A program made the translations under genes and the position numbers. A DNA stretch of 64,000 bases from JAEUJM01 sp041918615 (GTDB lineage: Bacteria; Actinomycetota; Acidimicrobiia; Acidimicrobiales; DATDAH01), in contig JAYRVH010000047.1 of NCBI GenBank assembly GCA_041918615.1, forward strand, positions 26,199 through 90,198, given 5' to 3'. Under the pieces are notes generated by a model. That model was not told the DNA's origin, did no database searches, and worked only from the letters and a program-made list of their open reading frames with translations. Positions 16,253 through 25,054 of this stretch are shown here, piece by piece. Positions within the stretch are counted from its first letter, which is position 1. Each line of letters begins with the position of its first letter.

Positions 16253-17640
16253 TGGATCAAGAACCCTGGCAGGGCGACACCGTCTCACTCGTCGAGGCCT
16301 TCCGGGCAGGTGAGCGATCACCGGTCGAAGAGGTGGAGGCCACCCTCGCCGCGATCGAGGCATCCGACCTGAACGCGGTCTGCTTCACCGACCCCGAAGC
16401 GGCGCTCGACGCCGCTCGCGGCGCCGACGTGCACCTGCCCTTCGGCGGTGTGCCCATCGGCGTCAAGGAGCTCGACACCGTGAAGGGCTGGCCCGACACC
16501 CATGCGTCGGTGCCCTTCGCCGACGAGATCGGCCGGTTCACCTCGACCTACATCGAGCGGCTGGCGACGGCGGGCGCGATCCTCACGGCCCAGACCACGG
16601 CCTCGGAGTTCGGCGGCGTGAACCAGACCTTCACCAAGCTCCACGGCGCCACCCGGAACCCGTGGGACCCGGAGCGGACACCGGGCGGCTCGTCGGGCGG
16701 TAGTGCCGCGGCGGTGGCGGGGGGACTCGTCACCATCGCCACCGGTGGCGACGGCGGCGGTTCGATCCGGATCCCGGCGGGCTTCACGGGCCTCTTCGGT
16801 CTCAAGTGCACCTGGGGGCGACTCCCCCGCGGCCCCCAGGCCGGCCCAGGAAACCTCACCGCGGTGCCGGGCTGTCTCAGCCGCTCGGTCCGGGACACCG
16901 CCCGCTGGTTCGACGTCGCCAACGGCTTCGACGCCCACGACCCGCTGAGTCTGCCGCGGGTCGAAGGATGGGAGGACGGACTCGGGACGTTCCGCGACGA
17001 CCTGGCCGGGATGTCCGCCGTGATCGCCCCCGACCTCGGCAGTGCGGTGGTCGCGCCGGAGACGGTCGAACTGGTGACCGAGGCCGCCGAGTGGCTGATC
17101 GGGGCCGCGGGCCTCACCCGGCGGCAGGTCGCGGTCGCCGTTCCGCCCATGGGCGGTGCCTGGAGCGTCACGGGCGCCGTCGGCCTGGTCGAGACCCTCG
17201 GCGACCGTTGGCCGGACTGCGCCGGCGACCTCACCGGCCCCATGCGGGTGGGCGTGCAGCACGCGATCGAGCACTACGACGTCGAGGCCGCAGTGCGGGC
17301 GGAGCGGCGGCGGGTGCAGCTCAACGAGGTGATGGCCGACCTCTTCGACCAGGTCGACATCGTGTTCGCAGCCACCAACCCCGACGTCGCCTTCGCCGCC
17401 GACGGGCGCCTGCCCAGCACCTTCGGCGGGCTCGAGGCCAAGCCCATCAACAACGGGGCGCTCACCATCCCCTCGAACGTCTACGGCAACCCCGCCGTGT
17501 CGATCCCCATCGGCCTCAACGCGGACGGCCTGCCCGTCGGCCTCCAGGTGCTCGCCGGCCACCATCGCGAGCAGCTGTTGCTCGACCTGGCCCTCCTCGT
17601 GGAGCGCGAGCGCCCCTGGCCGCTCGTCGCACCCACCTGA
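16252..17640 (+). CDS. Amidase signature (AS) family hydrolase
   Basis: A 462-aa amidase. The Ser-cisSer-Lys triad is readable: K72 in GVPIGVKELD, cis-Ser S147 in PGGSSGGSAAAVA and nucleophile S171 in DGGGSIRIPA. The spacings (75 and 24 residues) are the standard ones for the family. AS enzymes cleave diverse amides; related genes are often annotated as Glu-tRNA amidotransferase A, but no gatB or gatC is nearby. The start has a near-leaderless promoter. Seven-base tandem repeats begin at its stop codon. Confidence 0.93.
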   Translation: MDQEPWQGDTVSLVEAFRAGERSPVEEVEATLAAIEASDLNAVCFTDPEAALDAARGADVHLPFGGVPIGVKELDTVKGWPDTHASVPFADEIGRFTSTYIERLATAGAILTAQTTASEFGGVNQTFTKLHGATRNPWDPERTPGGSSGGSAAAVAGGLVTIATGGDGGGSIRIPAGFTGLFGLKCTWGRLPRGPQAGPGNLTAVPGCLSRSVRDTARWFDVANGFDAHDPLSLPRVEGWEDGLGTFRDDLAGMSAVIAPDLGSAVVAPETVELVTEAAEWLIGAAGLTRRQVAVAVPPMGGAWSVTGAVGLVETLGDRWPDCAGDLTGPMRVGVQHAIEHYDVEAAVRAERRRVQLNEVMADLFDQVDIVFAATNPDVAFAADGRLPSTFGGLEAKPINNGALTIPSNVYGNPAVSIPIGLNADGLPVGLQVLAGHHREQLLLDLALLVERERPWPLVAPT

Positions 17641-17668
17641 CACCTGACACCTGACACCTGACGCCTGA
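17634..17668. repeat. Tandem 7-base repeat (CACCTGA x4 plus CGCCTGA)
   Basis: Five head-to-tail 7-base units spanning the amidase stop codon, followed by a short GGGGCGCC-rich stretch. It lies between convergent genes and probably arose by replication slippage. Confidence 0.85.
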
Positions 17669-17694
17669 CGCCCGGGGCGCCTGGGGCGCCGGCA

Positions 17695-19392
17695 TCAGGG
17701 CCGGGGCGACCTCGTGTCGGCGCGCAAGGCGCGGCCCATGCGGAACAGCCCCCCGAAGACGCCGGGCAGGCCCAGCAACGCACCCTTGAGGTCACGGCCG
17801 ATCGACACGCGATAGGTGCTCGGCCGTGGCCCGACCCGGTCGGGCATCCAGCACGAGTGGAGCATCAGGTTCGGGTTGAACGTCGGCGAGGTGGCCCGGG
17901 CCAACGGACCGGCCTCGATGTGGTTCGCGTCGAAGACCTGGACCTCCTTCGGCCCGTCGCGGTGAACCACCACCACCACATAGCCGTCGTCGGGGTCGGT
18001 GGCCCGGGCCCGCGGGACGAAGGTGGGCGGCGAGGGGAACGCGCCCGCCTCGTACGAGAACACCTCGGCCACCTTCATCGACTCGAGGTCGATCCGGGCG
18101 AGCGAGCCGGGCACGGCCGAGTGGGGCAGGTCCGCGGGGGCGACGACGCCGTCGGCGGCATGGCCGTACAGGCGCCACCAGTCCTCGGGCACCAGGTCGG
18201 GGTCGAAGCCGACACCGCCATACCAGAGCTGACGCTGATGGGCGCGGGCTTCCGGCCGGTAGGTGTCGGTGGTCGCCAGAACCCCACCCCACACACGCTC
18301 CTCGTCGACAGCGACCTCGGACTCGACGACCTCGCCCGTCGTCGGGTCGACGACGTAGCGACCCACGACCGAAGGCTGGAGCGCCAGCGCGATGAGGCCC
18401 TCGTAGTTCGGGTCGATCGCGGCGCCGTTGCGGTGGTCGATCGAGTCACGGGTCATGGTGAGCATCAGGTCGGTGAGGGGGATCTGCTGCAGCACCACCC
18501 GGAGGAGCCCGTCGACCTCGTCATGGTCGACGTAGAGGTGGCCCGTGGGCATCGGGATGCGGACCTCGGTGGCCGCCACCGTTCCCCCCGCCGGAGTGGT
18601 GCGCAGGTCGTCCTTGGCCACGATCCAGAGCTTGGTGTGGTCCTGGTTGCGCTGCGTGCGCTCGCCCCCCGCGAAGGTCGTGGGCTCGACGACGAAGGGG
18701 AGGTCGGAGAAGACCACGTGATGCCGCGTGGCCTTGATGTCGTGGATCGAGTCGAACGGCGACATGCCACCGACCCTCCAGCGCTGCACCGGGCCGTCGA
18801 GCCCCCATCGGGCGACGAAGGTGTCGGCGGCCTCGCCGGGTGGGCTGATCTGGGTGTAGTTGATGAAGTAGAGGGCGTGCTCGTCGAAGTCGGGCGCCGG
18901 GTGGGCGGCGACCGCGCACAGGGGCTCGAGCAGCCCCGGGGCGGCCTGGAGCCACTCGTCGTTGCCGCCGACGGGAGTGAGGAAGCGGAGCGTCTCGGGG
19001 TCGACCTCGACCGGCCTCCCGGCGTCGTAGCCCACGAAGAGCCGACCGTCGATCGGCTGGACGTTGGTGTTGGCCATGTTCGTCACGCCGAACGGCGACA
19101 GCTCCATGAACTGCACCTTCTTGAAGAGGAAGGGCAGGCGGCGGCGCAGGCGGTTCACCGGCGAGTCGACCCGGCGGTGCTCGACCCGCAGCCGCCCGTC
19201 GGCGTCGGGGGTGAGATGGATCTTCTCGAGCAGGCCGTGCTCGCCGAACCAGTGACCGCCGGGGCGGCGCTTGTCGGGGCCGACCACGAAGACGGCACCC
19301 TCGACATCGGTGGGCCAGTGGCCGTCGACGACCGACAGCCGGTGGTCGCGCTCGCCCTGGCCCCAGAAGAGGTTCTTGGTCAGTGTCGCCAT
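17695..19392 (-). CDS. Carotenoid oxygenase family protein (apocarotenoid/stilbene cleavage type)
   Basis: A 565-aa seven-bladed-propeller Fe(II) oxygenase. Matching segments are GAVFVVGPDKRRPGGHWF near the N-terminus, MANTNVQPIDGRLFVGYDAG, the His-containing PFDSIHDIKATRHHVVFSDLPF and GHLYVDHDEVDG, and near the C-terminus TFNPNLMLHSCWMPDRVG. The family cleaves conjugated double bonds of carotenoids, apocarotenoids or lignin-type stilbenes using four His ligands. Upstream is a perfect palindrome (19434-19446). A P450 lies just beyond, also on the minus strand, so a terpenoid or aromatic oxidation pair is possible. Confidence 0.9.
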   Translation of the reverse strand: MATLTKNLFWGQGERDHRLSVVDGHWPTDVEGAVFVVGPDKRRPGGHWFGEHGLLEKIHLTPDADGRLRVEHRRVDSPVNRLRRRLPFLFKKVQFMELSPFGVTNMANTNVQPIDGRLFVGYDAGRPVEVDPETLRFLTPVGGNDEWLQAAPGLLEPLCAVAAHPAPDFDEHALYFINYTQISPPGEAADTFVARWGLDGPVQRWRVGGMSPFDSIHDIKATRHHVVFSDLPFVVEPTTFAGGERTQRNQDHTKLWIVAKDDLRTTPAGGTVAATEVRIPMPTGHLYVDHDEVDGLLRVVLQQIPLTDLMLTMTRDSIDHRNGAAIDPNYEGLIALALQPSVVGRYVVDPTTGEVVESEVAVDEERVWGGVLATTDTYRPEARAHQRQLWYGGVGFDPDLVPEDWWRLYGHAADGVVAPADLPHSAVPGSLARIDLESMKVAEVFSYEAGAFPSPPTFVPRARATDPDDGYVVVVVHRDGPKEVQVFDANHIEAGPLARATSPTFNPNLMLHSCWMPDRVGPRPSTYRVSIGRDLKGALLGLPGVFGGLFRMGRALRADTRSPRP

Positions 19393-19433
19393 GGTGTCCT
19401 CGTGTGAACGGTTCTCCGCCTGCCGTCGTGCGA

Positions 19434-19446
19434 TGAACAGTGTTCA
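19434..19446. promoter_or_regulatory. Perfect palindrome TGAACA-g-TGTTCA, possible operator
   Basis: An inverted repeat with 6-base arms and a 1-base centre, about 48 bases upstream of the carotenoid oxygenase ATG and just after the P450 stop. Its form suits a dimeric repressor such as TetR or GntR, but no regulator gene adjoins it. Confidence 0.5.
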
Positions 19447-19479
19447 CCCAACGGGCGCCGACCGCAAGCCGTGACTGCT

Positions 19480-20757
19480 TCAGCGCAGGGTGTAGTGGAC
19501 CGGCAGGTGCTTCACGCCGCTCACGAAGTGGGCGCTGGACCATTGGGGCTCGCCCGCGAAGTCGATCGTGTCGACCCGCTCGAGCACTTTGGTGAGCAGG
19601 GTGCGGACCTCGCGGCGCGCCACCTGCGAGCCGAGGCAGTAGTGCACGCCGAGGCCGAACGACAGGAGCTTGTCGGCGTCGGGCCGGTGCACGTCGAAGC
19701 GCATGGGGTCGACGAACACCTCGTCGTCTCGGTTGGCCGACGGGTACGACGTGAGCACCACGTCTCCCTTCGCTATCCGGGTGCCGCCGAGGTCGACGTC
19801 CTCCTGGGCCCAACGGAAGAAGCTGCGCACCGGGCTGGTCCAGCGGATCATCTCCTCCGCGGCGTTGACGGCGAGGTCGGGATCCGCCTGCACCGAGCGC
19901 AACTGGTCGGGGTGGCGGAGCAACTGCTCGAGACCACCGGACAGGGCGAACGACGTGGTGTCATGGCCGGCGGTGGCCACGATGATGTAGTACCAGAGCA
20001 GCTCGGTCTCGCCGAGCGGAGCGCCGTCCACCTCGCCGTTGGCCAGCACCGTCGCCAGGTCGTCGGTGGGGTGTGCCCGCCGCTCGGCGGTGAGGGCCTC
20101 GAAGTAGGCCCTGAACTTCTGGAGGGAGCCGGCGAGCAGGTCGAACGGGTCCGCGAAGTCGCCGAGGTACTCGGGGTCGCCGGCGCCGAACAGGCCCTGG
20201 GTCAGCTCGAGCATGAGGCGCTCGTCGGTCTGCGGCACCCCGAAGATGCTCATGATCACGCGGAGGGTGAACGGAACGGCGATGTCCTGGGCGAAGTCGC
20301 ACTCGCCGCCGAAGTCGGCCAGCTTGTCGGCGAACTCGTCGGCGATGGCGTCGATGGCCGGCTGGAGGCCCCGCACGGCGGCGGGCTTGAACCAGTCGTT
20401 CGTCACCTGCCGGTACTTCTGGTGCACGGGGCCGTGCAGGTGCACCAGGGTCCTCGGCAGCTCGAACCCCATGGCCTGCAACATGTCGTAGGTGATGTCG
20501 GGGCCCGGCGCCGAGCGCTGGGTGTTCCAGAACACGTCGCTCCGCCGAGACACCTCGAACACGTCGGCGTGCCTGGTGATCGCCCAGAACGACGGCCACC
20601 CCTCCTCCTCCACCCGCAGCACCGGCGTGTCCCGCCGGATCTCGGCCGCGACCTCGTGCCAGTGCTCCATGTCCTCGAAGGCCGAGGGCGTGATGAAGAT
20701 CAGGCCCCGCGGGTCGGTGCTGACGGTGTCGGTGATGGTGGCCTCCTCGGCGATCAA
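19480..20757 (-). CDS. Cytochrome P450
   Basis: A soluble bacterial P450 of about 425 aa. The I-helix oxygen motif is ATAGHDTTS, the K-helix ExxR is EEMIRW, and the haem loop FGLGVHYCLGSQ puts the ligand Cys at about residue 374. It resembles actinobacterial CYPs acting on steroids, terpenes or fatty acids. No ATG or GTG lies at the expected N-terminus; the TTG at 20755-20757 is chosen because it gives a normal P450 length, and a TAGCAT hexamer lies four bases upstream. The start is therefore less certain than the rest. No ferredoxin or reductase gene is adjacent. Confidence 0.93.
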   Translation of the reverse strand: MIAEEATITDTVSTDPRGLIFITPSAFEDMEHWHEVAAEIRRDTPVLRVEEEGWPSFWAITRHADVFEVSRRSDVFWNTQRSAPGPDITYDMLQAMGFELPRTLVHLHGPVHQKYRQVTNDWFKPAAVRGLQPAIDAIADEFADKLADFGGECDFAQDIAVPFTLRVIMSIFGVPQTDERLMLELTQGLFGAGDPEYLGDFADPFDLLAGSLQKFRAYFEALTAERRAHPTDDLATVLANGEVDGAPLGETELLWYYIIVATAGHDTTSFALSGGLEQLLRHPDQLRSVQADPDLAVNAAEEMIRWTSPVRSFFRWAQEDVDLGGTRIAKGDVVLTSYPSANRDDEVFVDPMRFDVHRPDADKLLSFGLGVHYCLGSQVARREVRTLLTKVLERVDTIDFAGEPQWSSAHFVSGVKHLPVHYTLR

Positions 20758-20905
20758 CTCGATGCTAGGTCGTGCCCGGCGACCCCTGGACCGACCTGCA
20801 GGGTCGGCGCGACCGACCTGGGGACATTGGGCGACACAGGCGGGCGGCGAAGTAGGGCCCAAGGCCCCTGTTCTCTCCGCCGCGGTGTTGCGAGAGTGGC
20901 GGGCG

Positions 20906-22120
20906 ATGAGCGACTCTCGCGCCGGCCCCCCCAGCGGCCCGCCGCCCGGTCCCCATGGACCGACGCCCGGATTCCCCCCGCCCCCGTCCCCCCCGGCCAC
21001 CACGCCCGGCCCGGCCGCGGGCCCGTCACCCGGTCCGGCATCGGGGTCGGGGCCGGGCAGGATCACCGTGAGGGTGATCGTCACCGCGCTGGCAGTCGTG
21101 GCGCTCGTCGCGGGCGGCGCCATCGGCGCGGTGCTGCTCCTCGGTGACGACGACGCCGGTGCGACCGAGGTCACCCTCGAGCCCGTCGACTCGACCGGCG
21201 ACAACCCGTTCATGGCCTCCGTCGGCGAGGACCAGCCTGACCTCACGCCTCCTCCCCGGAGCGGCGGCGCCTTCGCCGGCGACACCGCCGGCCTCTACGG
21301 GGGCACCACCGACGAGACCAGCTGCGACCCCGCCCGAATGGTGTCGTTCCTCGCCGGACACCCGTCCGAGGCCGCAGCCTGGGCCGGGGTGCTCGATGTC
21401 GAGGTGGCCGAGATCGAGACGTACGTGGGCACCCTCACGCCGGTCGTGCTCCGGTCCGACACAGCGGTCACCAACCACGGCTTCCGCAACGGCGAGGCCA
21501 CGGCCTTCCAGGCGGTGCTGCAGGCGGGCACCGCTGTGTTGGTCGACCGCAACGGCGTGCCGGTCGTCAAGTGCGGGTGCGGCAACCCGCTCCTGGCGCC
21601 TGCGCAGGCCGCCGGGGCCCACTACCGGGGGCAGCGGTGGCCGAACTTCGACGACGCGCAGATCACGGTCGTCCGGCAGGCCGACGTGGACATCGACATC
21701 TTCATCCTCGTCGACGTGGTGACGGGCGACCCCTTCGGCCGGCCGCCCGGGACGGACGGCAGCCAGGACGGCCCCGCACCCGACGACGACGTCACCCCCA
21801 CGACGACCGCGGGCACGTCGCCGGGCACGACGCCCACCACCAGCGCCAACCCCGGCGCCACCTACGACGGCGTCTACCAGGTCACCGCCCAGGGCTGCGA
21901 CCTCACGTCGTTCACCCTCACCGTCGCCGGATCCACGGTGAGCCTCGGCGGCGTCCCCGGCCAGGCCGAGGCGTATGAAGGCTCCGTCCAGCCCGATGGG
22001 TCGTTCTCCATCGCCGACGCCACGGGCGGGCTCTTCGGGCGGTTCGACGGCCAGTCGGTTTCGGGTGACATGCAGGGGACCGGCTGTACCGGCACCTTCC
22101 AGGGGCAACGCACCGGCTGA
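20906..22120 (+). CDS. DUF6777-type membrane-anchored secreted protein
   Basis: About 404 aa. A cytoplasmic Pro/Gly-rich N-terminus (PPSGPPPGPHGPTPGFPPPP) precedes one membrane segment (VIVTALAVVALVAGGAIGAVLLLG). An outside domain follows with the DUF6777 hallmarks SFLAGHP...AAAWAGVL, LTPVVLRSDTAVTNHGFRNGEATAFQAVLQAGTAVLVD and VKCGCGNPLLAP. After a Thr/Pro-rich linker there is a small Cys-containing beta domain. The longer upstream open frame is antisense to the P450 and was not used. The function of the family is unknown; an envelope or sensory role is plausible. Confidence 0.8.
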   Translation: MSDSRAGPPSGPPPGPHGPTPGFPPPPSPPATTPGPAAGPSPGPASGSGPGRITVRVIVTALAVVALVAGGAIGAVLLLGDDDAGATEVTLEPVDSTGDNPFMASVGEDQPDLTPPPRSGGAFAGDTAGLYGGTTDETSCDPARMVSFLAGHPSEAAAWAGVLDVEVAEIETYVGTLTPVVLRSDTAVTNHGFRNGEATAFQAVLQAGTAVLVDRNGVPVVKCGCGNPLLAPAQAAGAHYRGQRWPNFDDAQITVVRQADVDIDIFILVDVVTGDPFGRPPGTDGSQDGPAPDDDVTPTTTAGTSPGTTPTTSANPGATYDGVYQVTAQGCDLTSFTLTVAGSTVSLGGVPGQAEAYEGSVQPDGSFSIADATGGLFGRFDGQSVSGDMQGTGCTGTFQGQRTG

Positions 22121-22149
22121 ACCCCGGCGCGAACGAAGCAGGCCGCCGG

Positions 22150-22911
22150 CTACGGGATGCCGCCATCGACGCGAAGCGTGGCCCCGCTCGTGTAACTCGA
22201 CGCGTCGGAGGCGAGATACAGGGCCGCTCCCGCGATCTCGTGCGGCTCGCCGCCACGTCGGAGGGCGTGGCGCTGCACCTCGATGTCGAACGCGTCCATG
22301 TCCCACCCGGCACTCACGTCGGTGAAGAAGGGTCCGGCCATCAACGTGTTCACCCGCACCGAGGGCCCGTAGGCAGAGGCGAAGGCCTCGGTCATGGCAT
22401 TGAGGCCGGCCTTCGCCGCGGCGTAGGGAATGAAGGCCGGGTTCGGGCGGATGGAGCCGGTGCTGCTGACGTTGATGATCGAGCCCCCACCGTCAGCCAC
22501 CATGCGCGGCCCGACCAGCGAGCAGAGCCGGAAGGGACCCTTGAGGTTGAGGTTGACCACGCTGTCCACGAACTGCTCGGACACGGCGCCGAGGTCGTCG
22601 TACACCGGCGACATGCCGGCGTTGTTGACGAGCACGTCGACCCGACCGAACCGGTCGTAGGCGGCGTCGACGAGAATCGGGATCTCGTCCCAATGGCCCA
22701 GGTGACACGCGTGGGCGAGCGCGGCGCGACCGGTGCCCTCCTCGACCTCGCGGGCGACCCGCTGACAACTGTCGAGCTTCCGGCTGGTGATGACGACGTC
22801 TGCCCCCGCAGCGGCGAACGCCAAGACCATCTCGCGTCCGAGGCCCCGGCTCCCGCCGGTGACGAGCGCGACCCGGCCGCTCAGATCGAACCGCTCCGCC
22901 GGCGTGGGCAC
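22150..22911 (-). CDS. Short-chain dehydrogenase/reductase (SDR)
   Basis: A 253-aa classical SDR: cofactor motif TGGSRGLG, NNAG, catalytic Ser in INVSSTGSIRPN, YAAAK, and the C-terminal GATLRVDGGIP. An Arg in ITSRKLDS after beta-2 suggests NADP(H) preference. The GTG at 22909-22911 has GAGGA just upstream and yields the normal N-terminus (PTPAERFDLSGRVALVTGG). The open frame continuing upstream is low-complexity Arg/Gly read-through. It is one of several alcohol- or ketone-oxidising enzymes in this part of the window. Confidence 0.92.
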   Translation of the reverse strand: MPTPAERFDLSGRVALVTGGSRGLGREMVLAFAAAGADVVITSRKLDSCQRVAREVEEGTGRAALAHACHLGHWDEIPILVDAAYDRFGRVDVLVNNAGMSPVYDDLGAVSEQFVDSVVNLNLKGPFRLCSLVGPRMVADGGGSIINVSSTGSIRPNPAFIPYAAAKAGLNAMTEAFASAYGPSVRVNTLMAGPFFTDVSAGWDMDAFDIEVQRHALRRGGEPHEIAGAALYLASDASSYTSGATLRVDGGIP

Positions 22912-23484
22912 CCGGTCCTCGGTGGCGCCGGCGCGTCGCACGTCGGCTCGTGGGTCATCCGTCGCCGGATCGTCGACCTCCCGCCGACCGACCGTTCGCC
23001 GGCCGCCGGCGCGCCGGTCGCCCGTGCGCCAGTCACCTGTGCGCCGCTCCGCCAGTCGACGGTCGCTCACGGGCACGACGTCGCGGGGTCCGCCACGGCC
23101 ATGAGCCCGAGCGCGAACACCGCGTTCCGGGACCCCCCGGTGGGGCGCCCCACCGTCATCGTGGCACCGTCGCACGGCCCCGGGCGCGTCCATCCACCGG
23201 CTGAGCCGGCAATGCCCGGCACGGCCCCTTGTCGACCTGGTCGACCCCTTCGACCGCCCCGGTCACCGCACTCACGCTGCGCACAGTAGCCACATCGGAC
23301 TTCCTGACGGCCGGGAGGCGGACGAGCTCGCCGATCGGGGTGGGGACGCGGACGGTCACCGCTTGGTCAGCGGCGTGCGGTCCTCACCGGTGCCATCGTC
23401 GGACCGCAGGAAGGTGGCAGTCGGTATGGCACGGAAATCACACTAAATAGGCTGATAGCTCTCGATCCTGCGACCACCGGTGGC
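22912..23484. other. Gene-free stretch with low-complexity GC repeats and possible decayed coding
   Basis: About 570 bases without a convincing gene. The left part is a low-complexity run of CGG/CCG-type words. On the minus strand a start-like MTVRVPTPIGELVRLPAVRKS (from 23359) and, in another frame, GSRNAVFALGLMAVADPATS look like remnants of a broken gene, but no family is recognisable. The base composition becomes AT-richer near 23430-23490, just before the HNH gene. Confidence 0.4.
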
Positions 23485-23500
23485 TATTATCGAACACATG
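23485..23500 (+). promoter_or_regulatory. Leaderless promoter of the HNH gene
   Basis: TATTAT (23485-23490), the best -10 match in the window, followed by seven bases and the ATG at 23498. Confidence 0.6.
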
Positions 23501-24880
23501 TTCGCCACCCGCCTTCACTCGCTCGGAGGCCACCTGCTGGACATCGCCGCCGACATCGATCCCGATCTCATGACCGCCGCCCAGGCCGCCGAGGTGATCC
23601 GCGAGGCGGCCGAGATCGAGCGGACCGCGGCGGGGATCCGCCTACGGTCGGCGCACCGCATCGACAACGAGAGCTTGTGGGGCGAAGGCGGCGACCGGTC
23701 CGCGGCAGAATGGATGGGCAAGCACACCGGCCAGTCCGCCGCCGACGCGCAACGCGACCTGGAATGCTCGCGACGCTTGAGAGCACTTCCCGCCGCCGAC
23801 GACGCGGTGAAGAAGGGTGAGTTGTCGCCCGATCAGGCCAAGACGATCGCCGATGCCGCATCCGAGGACCCCGACTGCGAAGACGAGCTCGTCGACACCG
23901 CCAAGCGGGCATCGTTCGGGGAGCTCGCCCGCAAGGCCAAAGCCCGCAAGGCCGCCGCGCTCGGCGACGACGAGGCCCGCCACAGGGCGGCACACAAGAA
24001 CCGGTCGTTCAAGAAGGGCACCAACGCCGCGGGTGAAGGGTGGGGGCGGTTCAACGGGCCCGCCGACATGAACGCCCGGCTGAACGCCCGGCTGAAGCCG
24101 TTCCTCGACGACGTGTTCGCCCAAGCTCGCGAACAGGGCCGCCGCGAACGCACCGACGCCTACCAATACGACGCGCTGATGGCCGCCCTCGGACTCACCG
24201 ATGCCATGGCCCGGCCTGGCGCGGCCGAGGACACCGACAAGGACGACGGCGGCGACGTGAACGACGGCGACAGGGGGCGGCCCACACCGAAGGGTGGGTC
24301 GCCCTCGCCTGCACCCGTCCCGCCTGCACCCGTCCCGACACCGCGAGCGTCGGGACGGGGCGCGCAGCTCATCCTGCGCATCGACGCCGCCGCCCTCAAG
24401 CGCGGCCACACCCAGGCGGGCGAGCTGTGCGAGATCCAAGGCGTCGGGCCCGTACCCGTCGCCGCGATCCGCGAGTTCCTGCCCGACGCCGCGATCGCGG
24501 TGGTTGTCCAAGACGGCGTCGACGTGTTCAACGTCACGAACTTCTCCCGCCGGGCCAACACCCTCCAACAGATCGTGCTGCACCTCCTCGACATCGGATG
24601 CAGCAGGCTCGGGTGCGCCGCCACCGAACACCTCCAGATCGACCACCGAGCCGACTGGGCCAAGACAAGAGTCACCGAACTCGCCTCCCTCGACTGGCTC
24701 TGCGTCCACGATCACAGACTGAAGACGCACGAGGGCTGGCAACTCGAGCCCGGCGCCGGCAAACGCGCCATGTACCCACCCGGCCAACAGTCATGGCTCG
24801 ACGACCCACCGGGCGACCCACCCGACCACGCCGCCGCCAGAAACACCGACAAGAGCAGCGGGTCGTCGGTGGCCATCTGA
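23498..24880 (+). CDS. DUF222/HNH endonuclease ('13E12 repeat' family)
   Basis: About 460 aa. The helical N-terminal DUF222 region (LMTAAQAAEVIREAAEIERTAAGIRLRSAHRI...) leads to a variable Asp/Gly/Pro-rich linker and a C-terminal HNH fold: LGCAATEHLQIDHRADWAKT...LDWLCVHDHRLKTHEGW. This gene family is multi-copy in many actinobacteria and is suspected to be mobile; its biological role is unsettled. The ATG at 23498 is preferred to an upstream in-frame GTG because of the promoter spacing. Insertion-sequence-like scraps follow on its right side. Confidence 0.88.
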   Translation: MFATRLHSLGGHLLDIAADIDPDLMTAAQAAEVIREAAEIERTAAGIRLRSAHRIDNESLWGEGGDRSAAEWMGKHTGQSAADAQRDLECSRRLRALPAADDAVKKGELSPDQAKTIADAASEDPDCEDELVDTAKRASFGELARKAKARKAAALGDDEARHRAAHKNRSFKKGTNAAGEGWGRFNGPADMNARLNARLKPFLDDVFAQAREQGRRERTDAYQYDALMAALGLTDAMARPGAAEDTDKDDGGDVNDGDRGRPTPKGGSPSPAPVPPAPVPTPRASGRGAQLILRIDAAALKRGHTQAGELCEIQGVGPVPVAAIREFLPDAAIAVVVQDGVDVFNVTNFSRRANTLQQIVLHLLDIGCSRLGCAATEHLQIDHRADWAKTRVTELASLDWLCVHDHRLKTHEGWQLEPGAGKRAMYPPGQQSWLDDPPGDPPDHAAARNTDKSSGSSVAI

Positions 24881-24945
24881 AGCTGTCCGCTGGTGGCCAG
24901 TGGGTGCCCAATGACGGCCACGACGGAGTGTGGTCGGCGCGAAGG
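24868..24945. mobile_element. Insertion-sequence-like scrap at the 3' end of the HNH gene
   Basis: The stretch around GTGGCCATCTGAAGCTGTCC and TGGTGGCCAGTGGGTGCCCA resembles the internally repeated ends of IS21-type and related elements. A similar scrap lies at 25825-25890. No transposase gene is present. The similarity is by eye only. Confidence 0.3.
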
Positions 24946-25054
24946 GAGGTCCTCGACGACGTCGCTCCCGGGCCCGGCGGTCGAGGGCACGCCTGTGTCG
25001 ACCTCGGCGTTGTGGCGGAGTTGCCAGGCCCGCGTGCCCAGGGGCAGCCGACCT

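Noticed and set aside
17634..17668. CRISPR-like array
   Set aside because: Seven-base units without spacers; this is a simple tandem repeat. The arrays at 52274 and 53411 were rejected for the same reason.
20851..20870. A possible seventh DosR-like box before the DUF6777 gene (AGTAGGGCCCAAGGCCCCTG)
   Set aside because: The core GGGAC is GGGCC and the -10 spacing is off. The match is too weak to count.
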